Assembly (NCBI GenBank): GCA_018268835.1
Contig: JAFDVU010000038.1
Span: 1-44,964, forward strand
Length of the DNA stretch: 44,964 bases
Direction of reading: 5' to 3'
Source: Acidobacteriota bacterium
Lineage (GTDB): Bacteria; Acidobacteriota; Terriglobia; Bryobacterales; Bryobacteraceae
A program made the position numbers and the translations under genes. The notes beneath the pieces were generated by a model, which was not told the DNA's origin, searched no databases, and was given only the letters and a program-made list of their open reading frames with translations. Shown here in pieces: positions 8,605 through 18,095 of the stretch (its first letter is position 1; every line of letters begins with the position of its first letter).

Positions 8605-10038
8605 CTATCGGCGCGCGCGATAGTCCGCAACCGCCTGGCGAAGGTCCTGAATCGACTTCCCGTTCGCGTGCATCCACTCGCGCACCGGCTGCCGCGCGTC
8701 GATCCCCGCGGGCAACTCCAGCCTGCGCGTCAGCCATTCCACAGGGACGCCGCTCTTCAGCGCGATCTCGTTCAGTGTCATGAAGCCGCGGATCTCCTCA
8801 CCCTCCGCGTGCTTGCCCGGTCCGCCCTCCGGCGCCGCCGCCGGATGAGGTGCCGGCGCCGCGGTGCCGCTCAGAATCGAAGCGACCACCGTCCGCATCC
8901 GATCAGGTTCGAAGCCGAGCCCGTAGGTCCTGGCCACCTGGTTCAGCCTCGTGCCGGCCGCCACCTTCGCCGGCAATCCGGCACCCGCGTACAGCCGTTC
9001 CAGCGGGATGCCGTAGCCGCGGGCGATCTCCCCCAGCGTCATCCAGCCGCGTATCTGTTCGGGATCGGGCTTTCCCGCGGCGTCCGTGAACGCCACCGCC
9101 GCCGGCTTCGTATGCCAGTACCCTACCGCCTGGCTGACTCCGATCGTGCCCAGCAGACCCGCCACCAGCAGCACCCCGTAGCGCGCATGCGAGAATGTCC
9201 ACCCCGCGCCGCGCAGCGAAAGCACGTTGGGTTTCGGGCAGTGCGCCACGCACTCCAGGCAGTGATTGCACTCCGCCTCCCGGACGGCGTCCTTCGTTCC
9301 TACCTCGATATGCGCGAAGCACTTCTTTTCGCAGAGGTTGCAGCTCTTGCATCCCTCTTCGCTGCGAGTAACCCGTGTCAGCCCGAACTTACCCACGATT
9401 CCGATCACCGCGCCCAACGGACAGGCGTACTTACAGAAGAAACGCTCGTACCGCAGCGAGCCCAACAGCACCACCGCCAGTACGGCGTAAGCGAACGGCA
9501 TCTCGGCAGTGCCCGCCCCGAGGTGAAAGAACGCCAGAAACGGATCGTACGGCCGGAACACGAGCGCGCCCAGATGCCAGGTCATCCCCACAATCGCCGC
9601 CAGCACCACGTACTTCAGGTAGCGTAGCCGCCGCTCCCACTGTCCACCCGGGTTGTAACGGCGGCCGAAGATCTTGCGGCCGGCCATTCCCAGCCACTCC
9701 TGCAAGCTTCCGAACGGGCACACCCATCCGCAGAAGCCGCGACTGAACACCAGCGTCAGCAGCAGCACGGCCCCGAGCAGCACCATCGCCGAAGGCTCGA
9801 CGCGGCGGATGTAGCCGCCCGTCGTGAGGAACTGGTACAGGCTCTCCACGCCGCCGAACGGGCAGTATGCCTCCACCGAGGGAGTCCCGTTCGGCCCCCC
9901 GCCCTTCACCTGGTGCTCCCACGCCACGTGGAGCAGGAACAGGAAGAAGAACAGCATGACGCCGTGGCGGACGAGGCGCGGCGACCGCCACCACCGTTTC
10001 GTGCGCGGCTTGGCAGCATCGATCTGGGTCAGGATCAT
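8605..10038 (-). CDS. Membrane polyferredoxin (NapH/CcoG-like 4Fe-4S protein) with repeated C-terminal domains
   Basis: I start at the internal ATG (477 residues) because upstream codons are basic and low-complexity. About five membrane segments are visible. Cysteine motifs occur in order: CPFGG (near residue 59), CGWVCPFGS (near 104), CKYACPLGA (near 204), then two ferredoxin-type clusters, CKSCNLCEKKC and CNHCLECVAHCP, around 230-270. These match membrane ferredoxins of the NapH/CcoG/RdxA type that pass electrons to or from the quinone pool or periplasmic enzymes. After a last membrane segment, two related modules follow, each beginning IRGxMTLxEIA and continuing with Gly-Ile/Val-Pro then a Leu-Pro pair, joined by an Ala/Pro-rich linker. 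Such modules occur in other 4Fe-4S membrane proteins; their function is unknown to me. No partner oxidoreductase is adjacent, so the electron donor or acceptor is unclear. Confidence 0.88.
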   Translation of the reverse strand: MILTQIDAAKPRTKRWWRSPRLVRHGVMLFFFLFLLHVAWEHQVKGGGPNGTPSVEAYCPFGGVESLYQFLTTGGYIRRVEPSAMVLLGAVLLLTLVFSRGFCGWVCPFGSLQEWLGMAGRKIFGRRYNPGGQWERRLRYLKYVVLAAIVGMTWHLGALVFRPYDPFLAFFHLGAGTAEMPFAYAVLAVVLLGSLRYERFFCKYACPLGAVIGIVGKFGLTRVTRSEEGCKSCNLCEKKCFAHIEVGTKDAVREAECNHCLECVAHCPKPNVLSLRGAGWTFSHARYGVLLVAGLLGTIGVSQAVGYWHTKPAAVAFTDAAGKPDPEQIRGWMTLGEIARGYGIPLERLYAGAGLPAKVAAGTRLNQVARTYGLGFEPDRMRTVVASILSGTAAPAPHPAAAPEGGPGKHAEGEEIRGFMTLNEIALKSGVPVEWLTRRLELPAGIDARQPVREWMHANGKSIQDLRQAVADYRARR

Positions 10039-10181
10039 GACCGCCAGTCGCGCACGCCGCCGGCCAACCGTCCGGTCCCACGTTTTCAATGGGCTAGAGC
10101 CGGGCGCCTGCGAAGCGGCCCGCAAAAGCTGCGCATCGCGGAGCGGCGGCGCGCAGGCTTTGCAGGCCGAAAGCCGCCGTC

Positions 10182-10856
10182 CTACATGTGGTGGGTCTCG
10201 CCCACCGCCTTAGCCTTGCCCATGTGGTGCTGCCGCTGGCTCGTGAGATTGCTCTCCACACCGGATTTTTCACCATGGTAGGCGCCCCACGGAAACACCT
10301 TCACCAGTTCCAGGCGATAATCCAGGATCGCGATCTTCTCCGCGGCCGCCAGCGCCTGCGCCAGGCTCTGATGCGGGTCGTTGGCGCCGGTGCCGGGCTT
10401 ATCCATCTCTTCTTTGAAGTGCTTGCGCAACTCCGTGAGCTCGTGCACCATCTTGGCGTGATGCCCGGCCGCAACCTGCGGCATGTGGCTGAGCCCCTGC
10501 GAGAAGTTTTTCGCGCTCGGGAACTCCTTCTTCAATTCGCCGAGAACTTTGCTTTCGTCCGACCCCTGGGCGGCCTTTGCCAGCATCTCCAGAGTGAACT
10601 TCTCCGAATCCTTGAGCACGTTGGCCACTACCGAAGCCCGCTTCTTGTAGTTGTCATCGCCGCTGAGGCACTTCTCGCTCAGCGGCCCTTCGCAAAACGC
10701 GATGAACGCGTTCACCGCCTCCCGGCAGCGCAGATTGTAGCCCGTGATAACCCCGATCTTGGGACTGTGATCCTTTCCAAAAGCCTTCTGCCATTTGGCA
10801 TCCAGGATTGTCTTAAACACTTCGCCCCTCCATTCCGGTGTTGCCACCGGAATCAT
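10182..10856 (-). CDS. Protein of unknown function
   Basis: A 224-residue protein from the ATG at 10856; a TTG nine bases upstream would add three residues. No ribosome site is clear for either. No signal peptide or membrane segment is visible, so it is probably cytoplasmic. It is rich in Lys, Glu, Ala and His and mostly helical; the C-terminal 30 residues are His/Gln/Lys-rich and end GETHHM. Cys47 and Cys58/Cys66 are spaced in the first third, too irregular for a metal site I can name. Codon use includes more A/T-ending codons than its neighbours. It lies 93 bases after the carbamoyltransferase gene on the same strand, so it may be the last gene of that unit, but the gap is also wide enough for its own promoter. 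No function can be assigned. Confidence 0.7.
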   Translation of the reverse strand: MIPVATPEWRGEVFKTILDAKWQKAFGKDHSPKIGVITGYNLRCREAVNAFIAFCEGPLSEKCLSGDDNYKKRASVVANVLKDSEKFTLEMLAKAAQGSDESKVLGELKKEFPSAKNFSQGLSHMPQVAAGHHAKMVHELTELRKHFKEEMDKPGTGANDPHQSLAQALAAAEKIAILDYRLELVKVFPWGAYHGEKSGVESNLTSQRQHHMGKAKAVGETHHM

Positions 10857-10949
10857 TCTACTCAAATCGGCATAAGTGCCAATAAGTAATCGGGCGGAGA
10901 GATAACAGGTGTCTTCCCGAGATGCCGTGCGTACGCGTACAATTCAACG

Positions 10950-12488
10950 CTACTTTTGGAGAAGGAAATTACCAAGGAACATGGCGTCGATACCCGACGA
11001 GTAGAAACTGCGCACCGCGTCGCGCGGCGTGCACACCAGCGGCTCGCCGAACAGGTTGAACGACGTGTTGTACAGCACCGGCAGCCCGGTGGACTTCCCC
11101 GCCGCGTGTAGCAGCCGCCAGTACAGCGGATTCTCGTCGCGGTCCACGGTGTGCACCCGGATCCGGTCCCCGGCCAGGATCGCCGCCGCGAAGCGCTCGC
11201 GGTGCTCGGGCCGCACTCGCCCCACCGTCGCCAGAAAGCGCGCGTTCGGTCCCGCTTCGAAGTACTGCGCGGCCAGTTCGGCCGGCACACTCGCCGCGAA
11301 TTTGCGCACCTGCTCGCGGTGCTTGATGAAGGCGTTCAGGTTCTCCGTGGAATACGGGTTCAACGGACTCGCCAGGATGCTGCGATTGCCCAAGGCCCGC
11401 GCGCCGAACTCCATGCGCCCATGCATCCAGGCCACGATCTTGTGGTCGTTGAGCTGCGCCACCGCGGAATCGATCACATCGTCCGTGGTCACCATGTAGT
11501 GGAACGAAAGCTTGCAGTTCTCCACCACCTGCTTGATATCGGCCGCCGAATAAGCCGGCCCCAGGTTCAGGGTCTCCAGCGGCACGCGCTTGTGCGCCGT
11601 ATGCAGCACCGCGCCGATCGCCGTGCCCGCGTTACCCGCCACCGGCTGCACGAACACGTTGCGGAATCCCGAACGGCCCTCCAGCGCCGAAATCAGCAGC
11701 GCGTTCAGCGCGAGGCCTCCCGCGAGACAGAGGTTCGTTCCCTTCCCCGCGATCCGGATGACCGCGTCCTCCACCGCGCGCTGCAACCCCGACGCGATGT
11801 GCGCCGGGTCCGGATCCTTGCCCGTGCGCTCGAAGAACTTCGGACCGAACCCGCCGCGGCTTTGCCCGTCCGTGCTGAAGAAGCTGCGGTCGATCCGCGG
11901 ACCGTCCGGCGTCAGGTTCAGGATCTCCGCAAACAGTTCGCGGTACCGGTCGTCGCCCGTGATCGAAAGCCACTGCACTTTGTGCTCGTCCACGTTCGAT
12001 TCAAAACCCAGCAATTCCGTGACCCGCCCGTAGATCTCCCCGATCGAATCCGGCGCGTAGTGCTCCTGTTCCAGCGTGAGGGCGCCGCCGGCGGCCTGCC
12101 AGAGGGTGCCCGAGCGGAAATCGCCGCCCCGGTCCAGCGTCAGGACCGTGGCCTCTTCGAACGGCGAACAGTAGTACGCACTCGCCGCGTGCGCCAGGTG
12201 ATGCTCCACCACCACGATGCGGCTCTTGGGGAACCGCGCCCGCAGGCGCAGGTGAAACTCGTGCGAAGGGAACGGACGCACCACCGCCACGGCGTCCACG
12301 TCTTCCGGCGCGGCGCCAGCCATCTCCAGACACGCCGCGATGGCGCGCTCCGGCATCTCGTCGCGCCCGCCCCAGTGGGTGCGGCGGCGCAGCAGCTTCG
12401 ATTCTTCGACGGCGGCGGCGAGTTCCCCGTCCTTCAACACGGCCGCGGCTGCATCTCCGCCCAGCCCGCCGATTCCCAGAATGATCAT
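10950..12488 (-). CDS. NodU/CmcH-family carbamoyltransferase
   Basis: A 512-residue enzyme of the family that moves a carbamoyl group from carbamoyl phosphate, through a carbamoyl-adenylate, to a hydroxyl on an acceptor. The N-terminal Kae1/ASKHA-type domain carries [17 protein letters not shown] (about 93-109), including the metal-binding His residues, and the LTLDRGGD strand. The C-terminal YrdC-like domain has the signature [16 protein letters not shown] (about 362-377) and [17 protein letters not shown]. It is somewhat shorter than NodU. Its ATG overlaps the glnS stop (ATGA), which implies translational coupling. No antibiotic or Nod-factor genes are nearby, so the usual secondary-metabolite substrates are not supported. 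The closeness to glnS raises the idea of a tRNA- or amino-acid-related acceptor, but that is only inference from position. Confidence 0.9.
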   Translation of the reverse strand: MIILGIGGLGGDAAAAVLKDGELAAAVEESKLLRRRTHWGGRDEMPERAIAACLEMAGAAPEDVDAVAVVRPFPSHEFHLRLRARFPKSRIVVVEHHLAHAASAYYCSPFEEATVLTLDRGGDFRSGTLWQAAGGALTLEQEHYAPDSIGEIYGRVTELLGFESNVDEHKVQWLSITGDDRYRELFAEILNLTPDGPRIDRSFFSTDGQSRGGFGPKFFERTGKDPDPAHIASGLQRAVEDAVIRIAGKGTNLCLAGGLALNALLISALEGRSGFRNVFVQPVAGNAGTAIGAVLHTAHKRVPLETLNLGPAYSAADIKQVVENCKLSFHYMVTTDDVIDSAVAQLNDHKIVAWMHGRMEFGARALGNRSILASPLNPYSTENLNAFIKHREQVRKFAASVPAELAAQYFEAGPNARFLATVGRVRPEHRERFAAAILAGDRIRVHTVDRDENPLYWRLLHAAGKSTGLPVLYNTSFNLFGEPLVCTPRDAVRSFYSSGIDAMFLGNFLLQK

Positions 12489-14191
12489 TTCTTTTTTTGG
12501 CCCCGCTTTTCGATCTTGGCCCAGGTGTCCTTCAGCGCCACCGTGCGGTTGAATACCGGCCTGCCCGGCGTGCTGTCCGGATCCACGCAGAAATACCCCA
12601 GCCGCTCAAACTGGTACCGCCCGCCCTCCGGCGGATCGGCCAGCCCCGGCTCCACCTTTGCCGCGGCGATCACTTCCAGCGACGCCGGATTCAGGTTCGC
12701 CGTGAAATTCTGTCCCGGCTCAACCTCGCCCGGATCTTCCTTGGTGAACAGCGTGTCGTACAACCGCACTTCGGCGTCCGCCGCATGCTCCGCGCTCACC
12801 CAGTGAATCGTGGACTTCACTTTCCGCCCGTCCGGCGCGTTGCCACCCTTGGTCGCGGGATCGTAAGTGCAGTGGATCTCCGTCACTTCGCCGGCATCGT
12901 TCTTCACCACGCTCACGCACTTGACGAAGTACGCATAGCGCAGCCGCACTTCGCGCCCCGGAGCCAGCCGGAAATAATCCTTCGGCGGATCCTCGCGAAA
13001 ATCCTCCTGCTCGATGTACAGCACCTTCGAGAACGGCACCTTGCGCGTCCCCGCCGCCGGATCCTCGGGATTGTTGACCGCGTCCAGTTCCTCGCTCTGC
13101 CCCTCGGGATAGTTGTCGATCACCACCTTCAGCGGACGCAGCACCGCCATCACCCGCAGAGCGCGCTTGTTCAGGTCCTCGCGCACCGCCTGCTCCAGCC
13201 GCGCCAGTTCGACGATCCCGTTCGTCTTCGAAACACCCAGCGACCACGCGAAGGCGCGTAGCGCCTCCGGCGTGTACCCCCGCCGCCGGATCCCGCTCAG
13301 CGTGGGCATCCGCGGATCGTCCCATCCGCGCACGTGCCCGTCCTGCACCAGTTGCAGCAATTTGCGCTTGCTCAACAGCGTGTAGGTGATGCTGAGCCGG
13401 TCGAACTCGATTTGCTGCGGATGGTAGATGCCGATGGCTTCGACGTACCAGTCGTACAGCGGACGGTGATCCTCGAACTCCAGCGTGCAGATCGAGTGCG
13501 TGATCCCCTCGATGGAGTCGCTCTGCCCGTGCGCGTAGTCGTACATCGGATAGATGCACCATTCGTCGCCCGTGCGGTGATGTGACGCGTGCAGGATGCG
13601 GTACATGATCGGGTCGCGCAGGTTGAAGTTGGGCGCCGCCATGTCGATCTTCGCGCGCAGCGTGCGCGTGCCGTCCGGAAATTCGCCCGCCTTCATGCGC
13701 GCGAACAGGTCCAGGTTTTCTTCCACGCTTCGGTCCCGCCACGGGCTCGGCTTGCCCGGCTCGGCCGGCGTCCCGCGGTATTCGCGGATCTCTTCCGGCG
13801 TCAGGTCGCAGACGTACGCCTTGCCCTTCTTGATCAGTTCCACCGCCCAGTCGTACAACTGCTGGAAGTAATCCGACGCGTAGAACAGCCGGTCCTCCCA
13901 GTCGAACCCCAGCCAGCGCACGTCGCGGATGATGCTCTCGACATACTCCACCTCTTCCTTGCAGGGATTGGTGTCGTCGAAGCGCAGGTTGGTCTTGCCC
14001 CCGAACTCGGCGGCAAGCCCGAAATTCAGGCAGATCGACTTCGCGTGTCCGATATGCAGATAGCCATTCGGCTCCGGAGGAAATCGCGTGTGCACGCGGC
14101 CCTGATACTTGCCGGTCTGCAAATCGTCGAGGATGATGTCTCGAATGAAGTTCGAGCCGCCGCTGGACGGCTCCGGGTTAGTCGGATTCAT
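12485..14191 (-). CDS. glnS: Glutaminyl-tRNA synthetase
   Basis: A 568-residue class I aminoacyl-tRNA synthetase that charges tRNA-Gln with glutamine in the cytoplasm. The catalytic domain shows the first signature at [15 protein letters not shown] (HIGH at residues 46-49), the [15 protein letters not shown] stretch typical of GlnRS, and the second signature LLSKRKL near residue 273. The C-terminal two-barrel anticodon-binding part follows, including [13 protein letters not shown] and [14 protein letters not shown]. Length fits E. coli GlnRS (554). A gltX gene lies 4.5 kb away, so this organism apparently attaches glutamine directly, though a GatCAB amidotransferase elsewhere cannot be excluded. 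The downstream carbamoyltransferase overlaps its stop codon by four bases. There is no clear ribosome site; a TACAAT at 14288-14293 (minus strand) may be its -10 box. Confidence 0.96.
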   Translation of the reverse strand: MNPTNPEPSSGGSNFIRDIILDDLQTGKYQGRVHTRFPPEPNGYLHIGHAKSICLNFGLAAEFGGKTNLRFDDTNPCKEEVEYVESIIRDVRWLGFDWEDRLFYASDYFQQLYDWAVELIKKGKAYVCDLTPEEIREYRGTPAEPGKPSPWRDRSVEENLDLFARMKAGEFPDGTRTLRAKIDMAAPNFNLRDPIMYRILHASHHRTGDEWCIYPMYDYAHGQSDSIEGITHSICTLEFEDHRPLYDWYVEAIGIYHPQQIEFDRLSITYTLLSKRKLLQLVQDGHVRGWDDPRMPTLSGIRRRGYTPEALRAFAWSLGVSKTNGIVELARLEQAVREDLNKRALRVMAVLRPLKVVIDNYPEGQSEELDAVNNPEDPAAGTRKVPFSKVLYIEQEDFREDPPKDYFRLAPGREVRLRYAYFVKCVSVVKNDAGEVTEIHCTYDPATKGGNAPDGRKVKSTIHWVSAEHAADAEVRLYDTLFTKEDPGEVEPGQNFTANLNPASLEVIAAAKVEPGLADPPEGGRYQFERLGYFCVDPDSTPGRPVFNRTVALKDTWAKIEKRGQKKK

Positions 14192-14627
14192 ATGGCGTCA
14201 GTCAATGGGCCCGGGCGAGTGCTCGCGGCGCCGGCGCGAACGGGGCGTCGGGAACAAGCGCTCAACTGCTCGGTGTTTGAAAGTTCTATTGTAGCGTGCG
14301 CCCGCCGCGACGTCGCCCGCGACCGCGAGGCGCAGGCCAAGCAGCGCCGGCGGCCACTGGTCCCAATTCCCCATCTTCGACGGCGTCTCCAGCGGATGAA
14401 GCGAGGCTGGTTTTCACGGCGCCGCCGAATCCGCCGCCCTCCGCCGGCCGAAGGCCCCCGCGCCGCACAGATCTCACAGTTTTTGGGCGTTAGACGGCCA
14501 ATTGGGCTTGCGGTGACCTTCGCAAAATTCGTAAACGCTGCGGATGCAGGGCCGCCCCTGCTCACGACAGAGGATCCGAACACGGCCAGCGTGGGAACTT
14601 TTTCAAGACAAACAGTGTCTACATCGC
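14192..14627. other. Intergenic region between divergent genes, no gene seen
   Basis: This 436-base gap separates glnS (minus) from the DUF4440-like gene (plus). It should hold both promoters. The only suggestive site is TACAAT on the minus strand (plus-strand positions 14288-14293), about 97 bases before the glnS ATG, without a good -35. Possible translations of the rest are arginine-rich and look like background from GC-rich DNA. Confidence 0.4.
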
Positions 14628-15047
14628 ATGGCTAGACCGACCCTGATTCGTGCGTCCATGGTCCTATTCCTCGCGGGAACTGCGGGTTTCTGCCAGAGCC
14701 CGGCAGAGGGCTTGGTTGACGCGACTAAGAACTGGTTGAAGAACTCGGCCGCCGGATCGCGGGCAGAGTTGTTAGCCTCGACTGACGACCGCTTCATCGC
14801 AACGACGCCTGCGGGCGACGTGCTGGTAAGGGAGCGGCTGATTCCGACCGATAACAGGCAAGCGGTTCAACGGTTACCGCCGATGGAATTGGATGCGCCG
14901 CTCGTACGGATCATCGGAGAAACGGGCGTTGTGATGTCGCGATTGAAACCGTCGGCTGGCCCGGCGTTGAACGGCACCTTCGTCTTCGTCAGGCAACAGT
15001 CCGCCTGGAGACTCGTAGCGATGCACCTCTCACCAGTTGGGCGATGA
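14628..15047 (+). CDS. Exported DUF4440/SnoaL-like (NTF2-fold) protein
   Basis: A 139-residue protein, starting at the ATG that gives a proper signal peptide (hydrophobic core MVLFLAGTAGFCQ; cleavage near FCQ-SP). The mature part follows the pattern of DUF4440 domains: a first helix (LVDATKNWLKNSAAGSRAEL), then DDRFIATTPAGDVLVRERLI, and C-terminal strands GTFVFVRQQSAWRLVAMHLS, where a Trp-Arg-Leu-Val and a His on the last strand are typical. Such domains form small NTF2-like barrels, often of unknown function. The next gene begins inside its stop codon (ATGA overlap), so the two are probably translated together. No clear ribosome site is seen before the ATG. Third-position G/C bias is weaker than in the flanking genes. 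Confidence 0.72.
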   Translation: MARPTLIRASMVLFLAGTAGFCQSPAEGLVDATKNWLKNSAAGSRAELLASTDDRFIATTPAGDVLVRERLIPTDNRQAVQRLPPMELDAPLVRIIGETGVVMSRLKPSAGPALNGTFVFVRQQSAWRLVAMHLSPVGR

Positions 15048-15973
15048 GGGTCCGTTTTTCACTGCTCGTGGTCTCAACCGCTGGCGTGGCCGCGGCGGCG
15101 AGTTTGCCGGTAACTGGACTTCACAAGGTAGAACATACCGTATGGCAAAATTTCCAATCACGTCCAGGCCGCACAGTCGCCGTGAAGGCATTTTACCCGG
15201 CCGACCGCGCTCGGGGGCCTTTCCCACTTCTGCTCTTCTCTCCAGGCTACGGGGCTAAACCCTCGCAATATTCGTCGCAACTTGAAGATCTGGTCAGCCA
15301 TGGCTACGTCGTCGCCGGGCTAGAACACTCTGCGGATGACCTCGACTCCTTCGAAGCGCGCGCAGCGCTGTGGGCGCAGGATATCGTTGCCGCGAAACAA
15401 GAAGTTCTCAGCTCTTCGATCAGGGAGATAATCGACGGCCACAAGATCGGCGCTTTCGGCCACTCGCTGGGCGGCCGGGCTGCCGCCGGAGCGTGCCTGT
15501 TGGATGCGACGATTCTGGCCTGCCTCAACGAGGATGGCAGTAATGATGATGTCCAACTGAAGAGGCCCTACTGGCCGATTGAAGGACGCGACTTTGCAGG
15601 CGCATTCGCGATGGTGGACTGGTTTGATCCGGGCATAAGCGACGAAGATCTCCGCGCAATGGGCAAGACGCGTGAACAGTATGCCGCCTCTCGATTGGAG
15701 CCGCCTCCTTCGGCCCTGAGCGCCTACCGGGCAGCTCGGCGTGGCGCAATTCGGATCACGATGCTGACTCCCGGCATGCAACACACGGCGTTTACGGACG
15801 ACCTGTGGGCCAACGCCTCCTCGGACAACCAACGCGCCCGCTATGCCGACTACCTCAGCACAGTTCGCGTGATTACGCTCCAGTTTTTCGATTTGGCGTT
15901 GCATGCAAGCTCAGTATGCGACGTGGTTGTGAAAGAGGCATACACACAGTGCTTCAAGCCGACGGGCCGTTGA
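15044..15973 (+). CDS. Exported alpha/beta hydrolase, platelet-activating-factor-acetylhydrolase-like
   Basis: A 309-residue protein with a signal peptide at residues 1-18. It has the hallmarks of the PAF-acetylhydrolase/dienelactone-hydrolase type of alpha/beta hydrolase: FPLLLFSPGYGA (strand 3 and oxyanion turn, about 60-71), VSHGYVVAGLEH, the nucleophile elbow GHSLGG with Ser141, an acidic residue after strand 6 in LNEDGS (about 166-170) as candidate for the triad, and His247 in GMQHTAF. These proteins cleave short-chain esters; the true substrate is unknown. It is four bases overlapped with the DUF4440-like gene, which suggests the two exported proteins act together. Codon bias is milder than in neighbouring genes, as for its partner. 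Confidence 0.85.
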   Translation: MRVRFSLLVVSTAGVAAAASLPVTGLHKVEHTVWQNFQSRPGRTVAVKAFYPADRARGPFPLLLFSPGYGAKPSQYSSQLEDLVSHGYVVAGLEHSADDLDSFEARAALWAQDIVAAKQEVLSSSIREIIDGHKIGAFGHSLGGRAAAGACLLDATILACLNEDGSNDDVQLKRPYWPIEGRDFAGAFAMVDWFDPGISDEDLRAMGKTREQYAASRLEPPPSALSAYRAARRGAIRITMLTPGMQHTAFTDDLWANASSDNQRARYADYLSTVRVITLQFFDLALHASSVCDVVVKEAYTQCFKPTGR

Positions 15974-16105
15974 CTCGCTAAGCGTCCGTCAGTCCAGTTG
16001 ACGAGTCGTCGCCGTCCCGGACTTTGGCAGTGTTTTCGTCGATACCCCGCAGTGACCACACCCTCCCATTGCGGCCGGCCGCGCCGTGCGCTATAAGCAC
16101 TGTCT

Positions 16106-18088
16106 GTGTTTCGCGGCCCGCTCCACGTCGGCACGGTCTTCTGCGCCTCACTGCTGTTGTTCTTGATCCAGCCCATGATGGGCAAACTCCTGCTGCCTCG
16201 CTTCGGCGGCGCGGCCGGCGTGTGGACCACCGCCATGCTGTTCTTCCAGGTAGCGCTCCTGCTCGGCTACCTCTACGCCCACTGGATCGCGCGCCTCGCC
16301 CCCGCCGCGCAGACCGCGCTTCACCTCGCCCTGCTCGCCGCAAGCTGCCTCGCGCTCCCCATCCTACCGTGGCCCAACGCGGCTCCCGCATCCGACGCCG
16401 CCCCCGAAGGCCGGATCGCTTCCCTGCTCGCCGCGTCCATCGGGCTGCCCTTCTTCCTGCTCTCCTCCACCAGCCCCCTGGTGCAATCCTGGCGCTCGCG
16501 CCGGGAAGAAAGTCCGCGCGTCTACCGCCTCTTCGCCGTCTCCAACCTCGCTTCACTCGGCGCGCTGGCGCTCTACCCCGTCATAATCGAACCGAATCTC
16601 GGCGTTCGACGTCAACTTGCCCTTTGGTCGATCGGTTACGCGTCCTTTGCCGCTCTCTCCGCCGCCTCGGCGCTCACCAGCGGCGCCCCGGCGAAACCAC
16701 GCGCGCCCGACCCCGCGCCGGACGTCTCCATCACCCGGCGGCTCCTTTGGATCGCGCTCGCCGCCTGTCCCTCCGCGCTCTGGCTCGCCATGGCCAACAC
16801 GCTCAGCCAGAACTTCGCGCCGGTGCCGCTGTTGTGGGTTCTTCCCCTCGCGGTCTACCTGCTCACCCTGGCGCTCGCCTTCGAAGGCGAACGCTGGTAC
16901 CGCCCGGCCGCCTTTCGCATCGCGCTGCCAGTCGCCTGGCTGGTGATGGCATACGGACTGATCCGCCGCAGCCCGTGGATCGGAATCAAGTGGCACATCG
17001 CCGTCTCGCTCGCCGCGCTCGGCGTGTGCTGCCTCTTCTGCCACGGCGAATTGGCACGCCGCAAACCCTCGTGCGCCCGGCTCACCTCGTTCTACGTGGA
17101 CATCGCTTTAGGCGGCGCGCTCGGCGGCGTGTTCGTCGCCCTTCTTGCGCCCCGCCTCTTCGATCAGTACCTGGAATACCCCGTGAGCGTCGCCGCTTGC
17201 GTCGTGCTCGCCATGGCCCTCCTCTACGGATTCCGCGCCCGCCGCGTCGCCCGCCTGGCCGTGCTCTGCACCGCTGCCGTCGTCTTCGCCGCGCAGGTGA
17301 ACGATTGGCAGGACGGCACCCGCATCCGCCGCCGCAACTTCTACGGCGCCCTCCAGGTGAGCGACACCGGCGTCGGCGAGACCGCCCTGCGCATCCTCGG
17401 CAGTGGCGCCGTGCTCCACGGCTCCGAGTTCGCCGGCGACGCCCTCGGCCGCCACGCCACCACCTACTACGGCCCCGCATCCGGAGCGGCGCGAGCCATC
17501 CAATGCCTTGGCGTCCGCCCCCTGCGCGCCGCTCTCATCGGACTCGGCGCCGGCACCCTCGCCGCCTACGCCCGCACCGGCGATTTCTATCGCTTCTATG
17601 AACTCAATCCGCAGGTGATCGATCTCGCCCGCCGCGAATTCCGCTACCTCAGCCAGTCCCCCGGACACGTCGAGGTCGTCGCCGGCGACGGCCGTCTCGC
17701 GCTCGCCCGCGAATCCGGCCCGCCCTACGACCTCATCGTCCTCGACGCCTTCTCCGGCGATTCCATCCCCACTCACCTGCTGACCCGCGAGGCCTTCGCG
17801 CTCTACTTCTCCCGCCTGACGCCCGGCGGCATCCTCGCCGTTCACATCACCAACCACTACGTGGACCTCGAAGGCGTCGTCCTTGGCGGCGCCGCCGAAC
17901 ATGGCCGCCGCGCTCTCGCCGTCGCCAGCCCCGCCGATGCCGACCTCGCAACCCGCCCCGCCGTGTGGATGCTGATCACCGCGAATCAGGCGGCCCTCGC
18001 CCAACTCGAGCCCGCCGCCGCCCCGCCTGCCGCCCGCCCCCGCGTCTGGACCGACGAATACAGTGACCTCTTCGGCGTCCTGCGTTGA
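16106..18088 (+). CDS. Membrane protein fused to a spermidine-synthase-like domain
   Basis: A 660-residue protein starting with GTG at 16106 (MFRGPLHVGTVFCASLLL). The first 395 residues hold about 12-13 hydrophobic segments, as in transporter-like fused MFS/spermidine synthase proteins; the first helix contains the usual FLIQPMMGKLLLPRFGG. The C-terminal 200 residues form a Rossmann methyltransferase-type fold: AALIGLGAGTLAAY (about 477-490, nucleotide-binding glycine loop), YELNPQVIDLAR (acidic end of strand 2), VVAGDGRLAL, and YDLIVLDAFSGDSIPTHLLT in the place of the SpeE active-site loop. True spermidine synthases have other residues here, so aminopropyl transfer is unproven; family members are widespread and mostly uncharacterised. 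It converges on the DinB-family gene with only seven bases between them. Confidence 0.9.
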   Translation: MFRGPLHVGTVFCASLLLFLIQPMMGKLLLPRFGGAAGVWTTAMLFFQVALLLGYLYAHWIARLAPAAQTALHLALLAASCLALPILPWPNAAPASDAAPEGRIASLLAASIGLPFFLLSSTSPLVQSWRSRREESPRVYRLFAVSNLASLGALALYPVIIEPNLGVRRQLALWSIGYASFAALSAASALTSGAPAKPRAPDPAPDVSITRRLLWIALAACPSALWLAMANTLSQNFAPVPLLWVLPLAVYLLTLALAFEGERWYRPAAFRIALPVAWLVMAYGLIRRSPWIGIKWHIAVSLAALGVCCLFCHGELARRKPSCARLTSFYVDIALGGALGGVFVALLAPRLFDQYLEYPVSVAACVVLAMALLYGFRARRVARLAVLCTAAVVFAAQVNDWQDGTRIRRRNFYGALQVSDTGVGETALRILGSGAVLHGSEFAGDALGRHATTYYGPASGAARAIQCLGVRPLRAALIGLGAGTLAAYARTGDFYRFYELNPQVIDLARREFRYLSQSPGHVEVVAGDGRLALARESGPPYDLIVLDAFSGDSIPTHLLTREAFALYFSRLTPGGILAVHITNHYVDLEGVVLGGAAEHGRRALAVASPADADLATRPAVWMLITANQAALAQLEPAAAPPAARPRVWTDEYSDLFGVLR

Positions 18089-18095
18089 ACCCGGC

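Noticed and set aside
11151..12806. A 551-residue plus-strand frame opposite the carbamoyltransferase
   Set aside because: Rich in Arg, His and Gln without motifs; the minus strand has clear carbamoyltransferase and GlnRS signatures.
16024..17601. A 525-residue plus-strand frame overlapping the membrane/spermidine-synthase-like gene
   Set aside because: Arg/Pro-rich background of the GC-rich gene; the chosen frame has helices and the Rossmann motifs.
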